A DNA stretch of 6,358 nucleotides. Origin: an uncultured Planctomycetaceae bacterium (GTDB lineage: Bacteria; Planctomycetota; Phycisphaerae; UBA1845; UTPLA1). Numbering within the stretch: the stretch's first letter is position 1; each line of letters begins with the position of its first letter. The notes beneath the pieces were generated by a model. The model ran no database searches, was not told the origin of the DNA, and saw only the letters and a program-made list of their open reading frames with translations. Positions 1 through 6,358 of this stretch are shown here, one piece after another. The translations under genes were made by a program, and so were the position numbers. The stretch lies in contig CALLKH010000498.1 of the NCBI GenBank assembly GCA_938008425.1, positions 1-6,358 of the forward strand, given 5' to 3'.

Positions 1-164
1 GGCTCCTCGAAACGGGTGAATTCAACTTTTTTATCACAGATCGAGCCGGTTCGAAAGTGGGGCTTGGGGCTGCGGGGCCGGGTTGTTTGGCGAATTTCGG
101 GGAGGTCGCGTGGGCGATCGGCGTTAGAATCCGACCGTTGGTTCGGAGTTCGCAGTCCTCAGCC

Positions 165-173
165 AGAGAAGGG
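165..173 (+). promoter_or_regulatory. Ribosome binding site supporting the ATG at 184
   Basis: The purine run AGAGAAGGG ends 10 nt before the ATG at 184. This spacing is slightly long but usable. It helps choose this start over the GTG at 16, although the same frame is open all the way to position 1. The stretch 1-183 holds no recognisable protein. A TAGAAT hexamer at 125-130 matches a -10 box in five of six positions, but no -35 element sits at the right distance, so no promoter is called. Confidence 0.5.
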
Positions 174-183
174 CGATAGCACG

Positions 184-1587
184 ATGGACGATGTCACGCT
201 TCAACGGGCCGCATTGGAACGGGCGAATGAGGGGGATGAACTGGGGCCCGAAGCGAGCCCGCTTCGGAGTCGACGACGATTCCTTCGACGGACGGCCGGC
301 GCGGGGGCGGCGGTGGCCCTGGCATCGCTCGTGGACGGCTGGGCGGGTGTCATCGAGACGGCGAACGCGGTCGCAGGCGATCGTTCGCCGACGGAGCTGG
401 CGGGGGACGAGTCGTTCTGGTTCCAGGTTCAGCAGGCGTACGACATCGACCGCTCTCTGATTAATCTCAACAATGGCGGCGTCGCGCCGTCGCCGCGCGT
501 CGTTCACTCGGCGATGGTGCGGCAACTGGGGATCACAAATCACGTGCCGCCGCGGCAGCTCTGGCTTCTTCAGGACCCGCAGATCGAGCTGGTTCGGACG
601 CGGCTCGCCAAGGCGTTCGGCTGCGATCGCGAGGAGTTGGCGATCACGCGAAACGCGAGCGAGAGCCTGCAGATCTGCCTGAACGGCATCGATCTCGAAC
701 CGGGCGATGAGATTCTGACGACGACGCAGGACTATCCGCGCATGCTCAACACGATCAAGCAGCGCGTGCAGCGTGAGCGCGTGGTGATGAAGCAGGTTAC
801 GCTGCCGGTGCCGGTGGAAGCGGATGATGACGTGGTTCGCCTGTTTGAAAGCGCCATCACGCCGAAGACGCGGGTGATTCTGTTCTGCCACATCGTCAAC
901 ATCACCGGCGAGATCCTGCCGGTGAAGCGCATCTGCGCGATGGCGCGGGAGCGCGGCATTCGCACGATTGTCGATGGGGCCCATGCCTTCGCCCACTTCG
1001 TGTACAGCGGCCGCGACCTCGGCTGCGACTATTACGGCACGAGCCTGCACAAGTGGCTCAGCGCGCCGATCGGCACCGGCTTTCTTTATGTGCGTCGCGA
1101 GCGGATCGGGGATTTGTGGCCGTTGACGGCGCCGGATGACCCGCGATCGGACAACATCCGAAAGTTTGAGGAGATTGGCACGCATCCGTCGGCCCCGCGT
1201 ATGGCGATCGCCGAGGCGCTGGCTTTCTTCGAGGGGATCGGGCCTGATCGGAAGGAAAAACGGCTGCGATACCTCAGGAATTACTGGGCTGATCGACTAC
1301 TCAAGCATGACAGGATTCACATTCACACCAACCTGGCACCGGAACATTCCTGCGGCATCGCCGTCGTCGAGATAGAGGGGATTGATTCGATCGACTTGTC
1401 GGGTCATCTCTGGGAGAAGCACAAGATTCTCGTGACGCCGATCATGCATGAGGACTTTCAGGGCATCCGCGTGACGCCGAACACCTACACAACGCTGGGC
1501 GAGTTGGATCTCTTTGTCGAGGCGATGGAGGACGTGATTGCCCACGGCGTGGGTCGCAAGCGCGAGGTGGAGAAGAAGAAGGCCTGA
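184..1587 (+). CDS. Tat-exported class V aminotransferase-fold PLP enzyme (isopenicillin N epimerase-like)
   Basis: This encodes a 467-residue fold-type I PLP enzyme of the class V group, which includes isopenicillin N epimerase, cysteine desulfurases and related lyases. Residues 29-35, SRRRFLR, are a textbook twin-arginine motif. A hydrophobic Ala/Gly stretch follows to about residue 50, so the protein is predicted to be exported already folded with its cofactor. The catalytic domain starts near residue 80. Visible landmarks are TRNASES (155-161, phosphate-binding region), D264 in DGAHAFAH (pairs with the pyridine nitrogen), K290 in SLHKW (the Schiff-base lysine) and R429 in RVTPN (likely binds the substrate carboxylate). 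I see no mobile-loop Cys of the kind cysteine desulfurases use near the C-terminus, so epimerase, lyase or aminotransferase chemistry is more likely. The substrate cannot be read from sequence. The ATG at 184 was chosen because it places the Tat motif at the N-terminus. An upstream GTG at 16 would bury the motif behind 56 basic, low-complexity residues. Confidence 0.9.
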   Translation: MDDVTLQRAALERANEGDELGPEASPLRSRRRFLRRTAGAGAAVALASLVDGWAGVIETANAVAGDRSPTELAGDESFWFQVQQAYDIDRSLINLNNGGVAPSPRVVHSAMVRQLGITNHVPPRQLWLLQDPQIELVRTRLAKAFGCDREELAITRNASESLQICLNGIDLEPGDEILTTTQDYPRMLNTIKQRVQRERVVMKQVTLPVPVEADDDVVRLFESAITPKTRVILFCHIVNITGEILPVKRICAMARERGIRTIVDGAHAFAHFVYSGRDLGCDYYGTSLHKWLSAPIGTGFLYVRRERIGDLWPLTAPDDPRSDNIRKFEEIGTHPSAPRMAIAEALAFFEGIGPDRKEKRLRYLRNYWADRLLKHDRIHIHTNLAPEHSCGIAVVEIEGIDSIDLSGHLWEKHKILVTPIMHEDFQGIRVTPNTYTTLGELDLFVEAMEDVIAHGVGRKREVEKKKA

Positions 1588-1664
1588 ATGCGACGCGCAT
1601 CGGAACACGACGAACGAATGATCGGCAGTCCACGTTGGATTTTCGATGCATCGCTTCGAGCCCT

Positions 1665-1683
1665 GGCCGGTCTCGGCCTTTCT
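1665..1683 (+). terminator. Possible weak intrinsic terminator after the PLP enzyme gene
   Basis: GGCCG and CGGCC form a perfect 5-bp GC stem around a GTCT loop, followed by TTTCT. It lies 78 bp after the stop codon. The stem is short and the T-tract is interrupted, so this is a weak candidate and may be chance in GC-rich DNA. Confidence 0.25.
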
Positions 1684-1796
1684 GGTCCAGTCGCCGCAGT
1701 CTCGATGATCAATCGGGCCGGGGGAGATGACAGTTCATTTCCGGTCATTTGATTTGAGAACGCGCGAACGTCCTTTCGGCTGCGGCGCGGTCGTGC

Positions 1797-1802
1797 AATA
1801 AT
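1797..1802 (+). promoter_or_regulatory. Possible -10 element upstream of the hydrolase gene
   Basis: AATAAT matches the sigma-70 -10 consensus TATAAT at five of six positions and lies 57 bp before the GTG start. Nothing close to TTGACA is found 16-18 bp upstream. The call rests on the -10 hexamer and on the 271-bp gap, which suggests the hydrolase has its own promoter. Confidence 0.2.
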
Positions 1803-1847
1803 GTTCCGCCCCGCAGTTCCAGACGATTGAATCCGGTTCCGTAATCC

Positions 1848-1852
1848 GAGGG
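1848..1852 (+). promoter_or_regulatory. Ribosome binding site for the GTG start at 1859
   Basis: GAGGG ends 6 nt before the GTG at 1859. This supports the non-ATG start, which also gives a complete Sec signal peptide directly at the N-terminus. Confidence 0.5.
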
Positions 1853-1858
1853 CGCGCC

Positions 1859-4381
1859 GTGAACTCCCGTTACTTTGTTCGCTCATTTCTCCCTGGTGTC
1901 ATATTATTGGCTCTCCCATATCCGGTTCGCGCGTTCGAGCCGGAAAGGGCGTCGACACCGCCTTCATTCAGCGACGTGCGGGTCCTGCGGGTTGACGGCG
2001 TTCGCAGTCGATCGCTGGTGCGAACCGATCCGATCGAGGCGATGCTGGCTCGCGGCGAAACACTCCGACCAGAGACGGATGAGCCGGTCACACTTCTAAG
2101 CGGAGAGAAGGTCCAATGGGCGGCGGCCGAGTTCGACGCCGCCGGGCAGTTGCGACATGAATCGCTCGCAAACGGCTATGTTTCCGCTGTCGTGCGATCA
2201 GATCGCCGGCAGGCCGTGCTGCTTCGCGCCAGCGGCCATTCGCATGTCATCGTGAACGGCCGAACACGGCCGGGTGACCCTTACGGCTACGGATTTGTGA
2301 CGCTCCCTGTGATGCTGGAGAAGGGCGACAATTCGTTTCTGTTCCGCTGCCAGCGCGGATCGCTCTCATCGACATTGGAAATGCCGACGTCAGATCTGAT
2401 CATTCTCAAACAGGATACGACCCTGCCGGATGTCGTCATTGTAGAATCGGCTCGCCTTCATGCCGCGGTCGTTGTTCTGAATGCGTCGGATGCATGGCTG
2501 AATGGCGTGCGGCTATCGTCGGTGTGCGGAATAGATGAAGACGTTGGCGAGAAGTCGCTCAGCGAGCCGTACGTAATTCCTCCGATGATGGCGATGAAGC
2601 TGGGCTTCTCTTTCGTACCGCCGGCCGAGATGGGAGAGGCGAAGACGCTGAAAGTTCGAGTCGCGGTCGAGCACGCCGGTGGAAAAGGTATCGGCGAAGA
2701 CTTCGATGTTCGAGTTCGCACAAAGTCGGAGAGCCGGCGGCGCACGTTCGTCAGCGGCATCGACGGCAGCGTGCAGTATTACACCGTGCAGCCGAGACCC
2801 GTGGGCGATGGGGGGATCGACCAACGCGCTTCCGAGCCGGCGGCGCTGGTACTGTCGCTTCATGGCGCGTCGGTCGAATCGCAGCGACAGGCTGAGGCGT
2901 ATCGGCCGAAGGACTGGGCGGACATCGTCGCACCAACCAATCGTCGGCCGTTCGGGTTTGACTGGGAGGACTGGGGTCGGCGCGATGCGATGGAGGTGCT
3001 GGCAGAAGCGAGGCGCATTCTTAATCCCGACCCGAACCGCATCTATCTCACGGGCCATAGCATGGGCGGGCACGGGACCTGGCAGCTGGGCGTTCACTTC
3101 CCCGGCACGTTCGCGGCGATCGCCCCGAGCGCCGGCTGGGTCAGCTTTTACAGCTATGCCGGTGCGTCGGACCGTGCCGATGAGGACCCGGTGCTTGCCG
3201 TCCTTCGACGGGCGGCAAATGCCAGCGATACGCTGGGCCTCAAGAGTAACCTGCTTCACTACGGAATTTATGTGCTTCACGGTGACCGGGACGACAACGT
3301 TCCGGTGTCTGAGGCGCGGCACATGCGGGAGGTGCTCGGCGCGATGCATCCCAACTTCGCGTACTACGAGCGTCCCGGCGCGGGTCACTGGTGGGGCGAT
3401 GAGTGCATGGACTGGCCGCCGCTGTTTGATTTCCTGAAGGGCGTCGTCCGGGCGCCGTCTCCGACTGTAATCAAGATCGATTTCGCGACCATGTCCCCGG
3501 CGATTTCGGATCGTTGCGACTGGGTATCGATTGTTCAGCAAAGCGAGTGGATGAGGCCGAGCGAGATGTCTGTCACGTTTGATCGCGCGGCCGGCCGAAT
3601 CGAGGGGGCCACGAAGAATGTCGCGAGCGTCGAACTCGATCTTGACGAGGCCTACGGTGATGCGAAGGATCGCCCAGAAAAGGTTCAAGTAGTTCTCGAC
3701 GGGCAGGAGGCAGTCGAGGTCTCAAGTGCGGAAACGGCGGCGTTGCGACGGGTTGATGGCCGATGGGCGCCGGTCGGTAAGCGGTCGGCGGCTGAGAAGG
3801 GCCCCGAGCGGGCTGGGCCTTTCAAGACGGCGTTCGATCACAAGGTTCTGCTCGTGGTCGGAACAGGCGGAAACGATGAGGAGAACGGGTGGGCGCTGAA
3901 CAAGGCGCGGTATGATTCCGAACAATTCTGGTACCAGGGCAACGGTCGGCTTCAGATCATCCGGGACGCGGATTTCAATTCCGATTCCACGAGGGATCGG
4001 AGCGTCATTCTGTACGGCAATTCGGTGACGAATTCAGCATGGTCCAAGGTGCTCGCGAAGGATTACCCGATCCGGGTGAATCGAAAGTCCGTTTCCATCG
4101 GCGACCGCAAAATGACCGGCAGCGACCTTGCGATGTTCGCCGTGTACCCGCGCTCGGGTAGTGACGTCGCAAGCGTGGGCATCATTGCGGGAACACAACT
4201 GGAAGGGTCCCGGACGCTCGATCGGCTGCCGATTTTTCTTTCCGGCGTCGGGATTCCCGACTGGGTCGTTCTCTCGGCTCGTCTCTACCGCGATGGAGCG
4301 CCGGGCGTTCGCGCTGCAGGATTTTTTGATACGGCCTGGCGTTATGCTCCGGCGCAGTCCGTATGGCGCGTCGAAGACTAG
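1859..4381 (+). CDS. Secreted alpha/beta hydrolase, prolyl-oligopeptidase/esterase-like, with flanking beta-rich domains
   Basis: This is an 840-residue exported serine hydrolase. Residues 1-25 form a Sec signal peptide: basic start, hydrophobic core LPGVILLALP, and a V-R-A cleavage site before F26. Residues about 26-300 are beta-rich with no motif I recognise. The alpha/beta-hydrolase domain spans about 300-530. It contains the oxyanion-region motif LHGAS at 334-338 and the nucleophile elbow GHSMGG with S401. It also has HGDRDDNVPV, where D478 aligns with the catalytic Asp of S9 peptidases such as dipeptidyl peptidase IV, and AGHWWG with H510. The triad S401/D478/H510 is therefore complete. 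Residues about 530-840 form a further large region with a DRSVILYGN segment near the middle; it resembles C-terminal parts I associate with planctomycete hydrolases but has no function I can name. Peptidase and carboxylesterase activity cannot be told apart from sequence. The start is GTG with a GAGGG site 6 nt upstream. The gene ends 34 bp from the convergent protease gene. Confidence 0.88.
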   Translation: MNSRYFVRSFLPGVILLALPYPVRAFEPERASTPPSFSDVRVLRVDGVRSRSLVRTDPIEAMLARGETLRPETDEPVTLLSGEKVQWAAAEFDAAGQLRHESLANGYVSAVVRSDRRQAVLLRASGHSHVIVNGRTRPGDPYGYGFVTLPVMLEKGDNSFLFRCQRGSLSSTLEMPTSDLIILKQDTTLPDVVIVESARLHAAVVVLNASDAWLNGVRLSSVCGIDEDVGEKSLSEPYVIPPMMAMKLGFSFVPPAEMGEAKTLKVRVAVEHAGGKGIGEDFDVRVRTKSESRRRTFVSGIDGSVQYYTVQPRPVGDGGIDQRASEPAALVLSLHGASVESQRQAEAYRPKDWADIVAPTNRRPFGFDWEDWGRRDAMEVLAEARRILNPDPNRIYLTGHSMGGHGTWQLGVHFPGTFAAIAPSAGWVSFYSYAGASDRADEDPVLAVLRRAANASDTLGLKSNLLHYGIYVLHGDRDDNVPVSEARHMREVLGAMHPNFAYYERPGAGHWWGDECMDWPPLFDFLKGVVRAPSPTVIKIDFATMSPAISDRCDWVSIVQQSEWMRPSEMSVTFDRAAGRIEGATKNVASVELDLDEAYGDAKDRPEKVQVVLDGQEAVEVSSAETAALRRVDGRWAPVGKRSAAEKGPERAGPFKTAFDHKVLLVVGTGGNDEENGWALNKARYDSEQFWYQGNGRLQIIRDADFNSDSTRDRSVILYGNSVTNSAWSKVLAKDYPIRVNRKSVSIGDRKMTGSDLAMFAVYPRSGSDVASVGIIAGTQLEGSRTLDRLPIFLSGVGIPDWVVLSARLYRDGAPGVRAAGFFDTAWRYAPAQSVWRVED

Positions 4382-4415
4382 AGAACAAGACAGCGATTGC
4401 AGACAAAGGTCGGGG

Positions 4416-6358
4416 CTAACGACGCCGCTTCGCCGTTCGCCGCCGTCGGGTTCGGAGACACACCAGTGACATCATCATGAATGCCGGCAACGTCATGGCA
4501 GCGCCGCCGCCGCAGACTCCTCCGCCCGGTCCGCCGCCGCCGTTCGTGATTCCGCCGGGGAGCACGCCGCCGCCGGTGATCGGCACGGTGGCGTTGCAGC
4601 CGTCGATGCCCGGCTCCAGTTTGCTGGGGTCGAAGGGGCAGTTGTCATTGCAGTTGGGCGTCCCGTCCTGATCGGAGTCGGTCTCAGGAAATCCGCAACC
4701 GCAGGCGCCCGCCGCCGATTTGTTGGCATCCTCCGGACAGCCGTCAAGACAATCGGGCGTGCCGTCGCCATCCTGGTCGATCGTGTTGTCGAGCCCTGGG
4801 CATTCGTCGCACGCGTCCGGCGTGCCGTCGCCGTCGGAGTCGATGTTGTCATTGCCCGACGGGCAGATGTCGCAGCCGTTCGGCACACCGTCGCCGTCGG
4901 CGTCCGCGCTGTCGTTCTGCCCGGGGCAGACGTCACACCCATCGGGCGTGCCGTCACCGTCCGCATCGCGGTTGTCGTCGAAGCCGGGGCAGCGATCGCA
5001 GGGATTCGGCACGCCGTCGCCATCGGTGTCGGTGTTATTGCTGCCGGTCGGGCAGATGTCGCAACCATCCGGTACCCCGTCGTTGTCGAGGTCGGCGCTG
5101 TCATCATGGCCGGCGCAGACGTCGCAGCCGTTCGGTGTTCCGTCATTGTCCGAGTCGAGGCTGTCGTTGAAGCCGGAGCATCGATCGCAGCCGTCGGGCA
5201 CGCCATCGCCGTCGGCGTCCACGTTGTCAGGATATCCGCCGCACAGGTCGGTGATGTAGGTATAGCTCTTTGCGTACCAGGTTCCGCTGATGCGCGAGTA
5301 GAGGCGCACGTGCACGTTTCCGCCCTCAACCGGGAGGCCCGTGACGTTGGCGCTCTGCATCATGCCCGACTGGTCGTAGTAATCACCCTGGCCCGGGCCG
5401 CTGCCCACCGTGAGGCGGTACTGCTGAATGCCGGTTCCGGCGGTCCATGTAAAGTTGTGCGCCCCGCCCGTGATGTACGCGCCGGTCGCCGCAGGACTCG
5501 TCATCTCAGCCATGCCCGGCACCGCGGGCGCGCCGTAGTGTGCCGCCATATTCTCGGCATCGCCGAGGCTGAGGTGGGTCTTCTGGCCGATCAGATCCTG
5601 CCACGACTGGTGGGGCGCCAGACAGGTGATCGTGCGGCAACTGCTGGAGCAGGTGCAGTTTGCAAAGGCGCACTGGCCGTAATGCATGATGGAGTCGAAG
5701 TCATAGTCGCCAAGCATCTGGGCGCCGGTTTGAATGTTGAAGTTGCTTTCCTTGCCGGTCTGGATATTTCCGGTATTGATCTGCACAAAGCTGTCGCGAT
5801 CGGGGCGCGACTGCTCATGCCACACGCCGAGAGCGTGCGCCAGCTCGTGCATCATGATGTACTTGTATGTCCAGTTGTAGATGGACAGGTCCTGGCGCCC
5901 GCCGACCGCGCCGACATACGACCAGTTCCCGGTCCCGCTGAAAATGTAAACGTAGTTCGTCTGGTTCGTTCGGGCGACGAATGAGACATTCGCAACCGCC
6001 TCCCAGGAGGCCATCGCATCGAGCATCGCAGCTTGCTGCGTGCTGTCGACGCCGGGGTCAAAGGCGTAGGGAACGATTCCATTCGGCCAGAGCCCCGTGG
6101 TGATCGCGGCGGCGCCCTGCGGCCCGCCGGATGAGCCATTGGAGTCATCGCTCATGGCCGAATTCTTCACCATGATGCAGCCGTCGATCAGCGTGGAGTC
6201 TTCCGGAATTCGGCTGTTGATGGGCAGGGCGCGGCCTCGCGACTGTTGCCGCGAGCGCGCCCGAAGCTGCTGCATCTGCTTGGGATTCGGAAGGGTGCGC
6301 GGTGTGAGCCCGACCCGTGCTGGATTGACCGAGCCGACGAGGTGTTGGGTGGCCGTCA
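4416..6358 (-). CDS. Astacin-family (M12A) zinc metalloprotease with TSP3 calcium repeats and C-terminal sorting-like tail; 5' end not resolved
   Basis: This is an exported zinc endopeptidase of the astacin family. Residues are numbered from the in-frame ATG at 6275. The frame stays open from there to the window edge, and neither that ATG nor the visible upstream part gives a signal peptide or ribosome site, so the true start is probably further out. Residues 1-55 look like a propeptide with an unusual C33. The mature enzyme probably begins near A56 (AAITTGLWPNGIVPY), as in crayfish astacin. Zinc ligands H143, H147 and H153 lie in HELAHALGVWHEQSRPDRD with the general base E144. The Met-turn is SIMHYG (195-200) with M197 and Y199. 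Five Cys (202-218) follow the Met-turn. Residues about 256-345 look like a fibronectin III/Ig-like beta-sandwich. TSP3 calcium motifs run from about 346 to 560. A Gly-rich linker and a Cys/hydrophobic/Arg-rich tail (588-619) end the protein. It is likely tethered at the cell surface. Substrates are unknown. Confidence 0.9.
   Translation of the reverse strand, partial: TATQHLVGSVNPARVGLTPRTLPNPKQMQQLRARSRQQSRGRALPINSRIPEDSTLIDGCIMVKNSAMSDDSNGSSGGPQGAAAITTGLWPNGIVPYAFDPGVDSTQQAAMLDAMASWEAVANVSFVARTNQTNYVYIFSGTGNWSYVGAVGGRQDLSIYNWTYKYIMMHELAHALGVWHEQSRPDRDSFVQINTGNIQTGKESNFNIQTGAQMLGDYDFDSIMHYGQCAFANCTCSSSCRTITCLAPHQSWQDLIGQKTHLSLGDAENMAAHYGAPAVPGMAEMTSPAATGAYITGGAHNFTWTAGTGIQQYRLTVGSGPGQGDYYDQSGMMQSANVTGLPVEGGNVHVRLYSRISGTWYAKSYTYITDLCGGYPDNVDADGDGVPDGCDRCSGFNDSLDSDNDGTPNGCDVCAGHDDSADLDNDGVPDGCDICPTGSNNTDTDGDGVPNPCDRCPGFDDNRDADGDGTPDGCDVCPGQNDSADADGDGVPNGCDICPSGNDNIDSDGDGTPDACDECPGLDNTIDQDGDGTPDCLDGCPEDANKSAAGACGCGFPETDSDQDGTPNCNDNCPFDPSKLEPGIDGCNATVPITGGGVLPGGITNGGGGPGGGVCGGGAAMTLPAFMMMSLVCLRTRRRRTAKRRR
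4419..4514 (-). other. Putative tripartite C-terminal sorting signal of the protease
   Basis: The last 32 residues (588-619) hold a Cys-Gly motif (CGGG), a short hydrophobic segment AAMTLPAFMMMSLVCL (592-607), and a tail with eight Arg/Lys among its last ten residues. A Gly-rich linker precedes it. This order matches tripartite C-terminal sorting signals, in particular the Cys-containing group that includes MYXO-CTERM, where an intramembrane protease cuts at the motif and the protein becomes surface-attached. I cannot assign it to a named subgroup, and no processing enzyme is encoded in the window. A plain C-terminal membrane anchor is the alternative. Confidence 0.6.
4749..5189 (-). repeat. 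Seven tandem 63-bp repeats encoding thrombospondin type 3 calcium-binding units
   Basis: Seven units of exactly 21 codons lie inside the protease gene (residues 363-509). Their starts on the minus strand are 5189, 5126, 5063, 5000, 4937, 4874 and 4811. Each begins with C-D-x-C, except that the last runs into a variant unit. Each carries a DxDxDGxPxxxD calcium loop of the TSP3 type. One further loop precedes the first unit and a diverged one follows the last, making nine loops in all. Such repeats bind calcium and form a stiff stalk with Cys pairs. The stalk would hold the catalytic domain away from the anchoring tail. Confidence 0.92.

Larger units (their letters stand above)
1588..1858. other. 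Intergenic gap between the PLP enzyme and hydrolase genes
   Basis: No convincing gene is present in these 271 bp. A 54-codon frame (1588-1752) begins with an ATG directly after the TGA of the upstream gene and stays in the same reading frame. It encodes a peptide with a mildly hydrophobic middle part. Only about half of its codons end in G or C, which is unlike a real gene in this GC-rich setting, so I treat it as non-coding. The gap also holds a weak hairpin followed by T residues at 1665-1683 and an AATAAT hexamer at 1797-1802, described separately. Confidence 0.6.

Noticed and set aside
17..34. TGAATTCA palindrome followed by six T residues as a terminator of an upstream gene
   Set aside because: The palindrome has no loop and is AT-rich, so it cannot form a stable hairpin. 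It is most likely chance.
16..183. N-terminal extension of the PLP enzyme from a GTG at 16, or from an upstream fusion
   Set aside because: The frame is open from position 1, but the added residues are basic and low in complexity. They would also move the Tat motif away from the N-terminus.
124..1185. Long open frame (353 codons) on the minus strand opposite the PLP enzyme gene
   Set aside because: The product is Arg/His-rich without any motif. It is the usual antisense shadow of a GC-rich gene whose plus-strand product has full catalytic motifs.
2513..3688. Long open frame (391 codons) on the minus strand opposite the hydrolase gene
   Set aside because: It has no recognisable domain and overlaps a gene with a complete Ser/Asp/His triad, so it is a shadow frame.
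4749..5189. CRISPR-like or non-coding tandem repeat array
   Set aside because: The period is exactly 63 bp with no spacers, the frame is kept throughout, and the units encode TSP3 repeats.
4720..5984. Plus-strand open frames across the TSP3 and protease region with Ser/Pro-rich repeats
   Set aside because: The repeats mirror the 63-bp units of the minus-strand gene. The minus-strand reading gives canonical calcium loops and the astacin zinc motif.

Overview
The window carries three protein-coding genes from a GC-rich bacterium. A planctomycete (Planctomycetota) is the best guess and a myxobacterium-like deltaproteobacterium the main alternative. This rests on the mix of protein types: a Tat-exported PLP enzyme, a long Sec-exported hydrolase with extra beta-rich domains, and an astacin protease with thrombospondin type 3 calcium repeats and a short Cys-Gly / hydrophobic / Arg-rich C-terminus. 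No RNA gene, CRISPR array, insertion sequence or phage gene was seen.

Layout. Positions 1-183 are a leader with no recognisable gene. A class V aminotransferase-fold enzyme with a twin-arginine signal runs at 184-1587 (+). A 271-bp gap (1588-1858) follows, with a weak hairpin and a weak promoter-like hexamer. A secreted prolyl-oligopeptidase/esterase-like hydrolase of 840 residues occupies 1859-4381 (+). After only 34 bp the third gene converges on it from the other strand (4416-6358, -). It encodes an M12A (astacin) metalloprotease with a beta-sandwich domain, nine calcium-loop motifs including seven exact-length 21-residue repeats, a Gly-rich linker and a putative C-terminal sorting signal. 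Its 5' end lies at or beyond the right edge of the window.

All three products look exported, each with a different kind of signal: Tat for gene 1, Sec for gene 2, and a surface-anchoring type of C-terminus for gene 3. Genes 2 and 3 could both act on extracellular proteins or esters, but nothing in the sequence ties the three into one pathway. I see no clear new multi-gene system. The most unusual points are in the protease: a Cys at the place where eukaryotic astacins carry their inhibitory Asp, a Cys-rich insert behind the Met-turn, and the sorting-signal-like tail.
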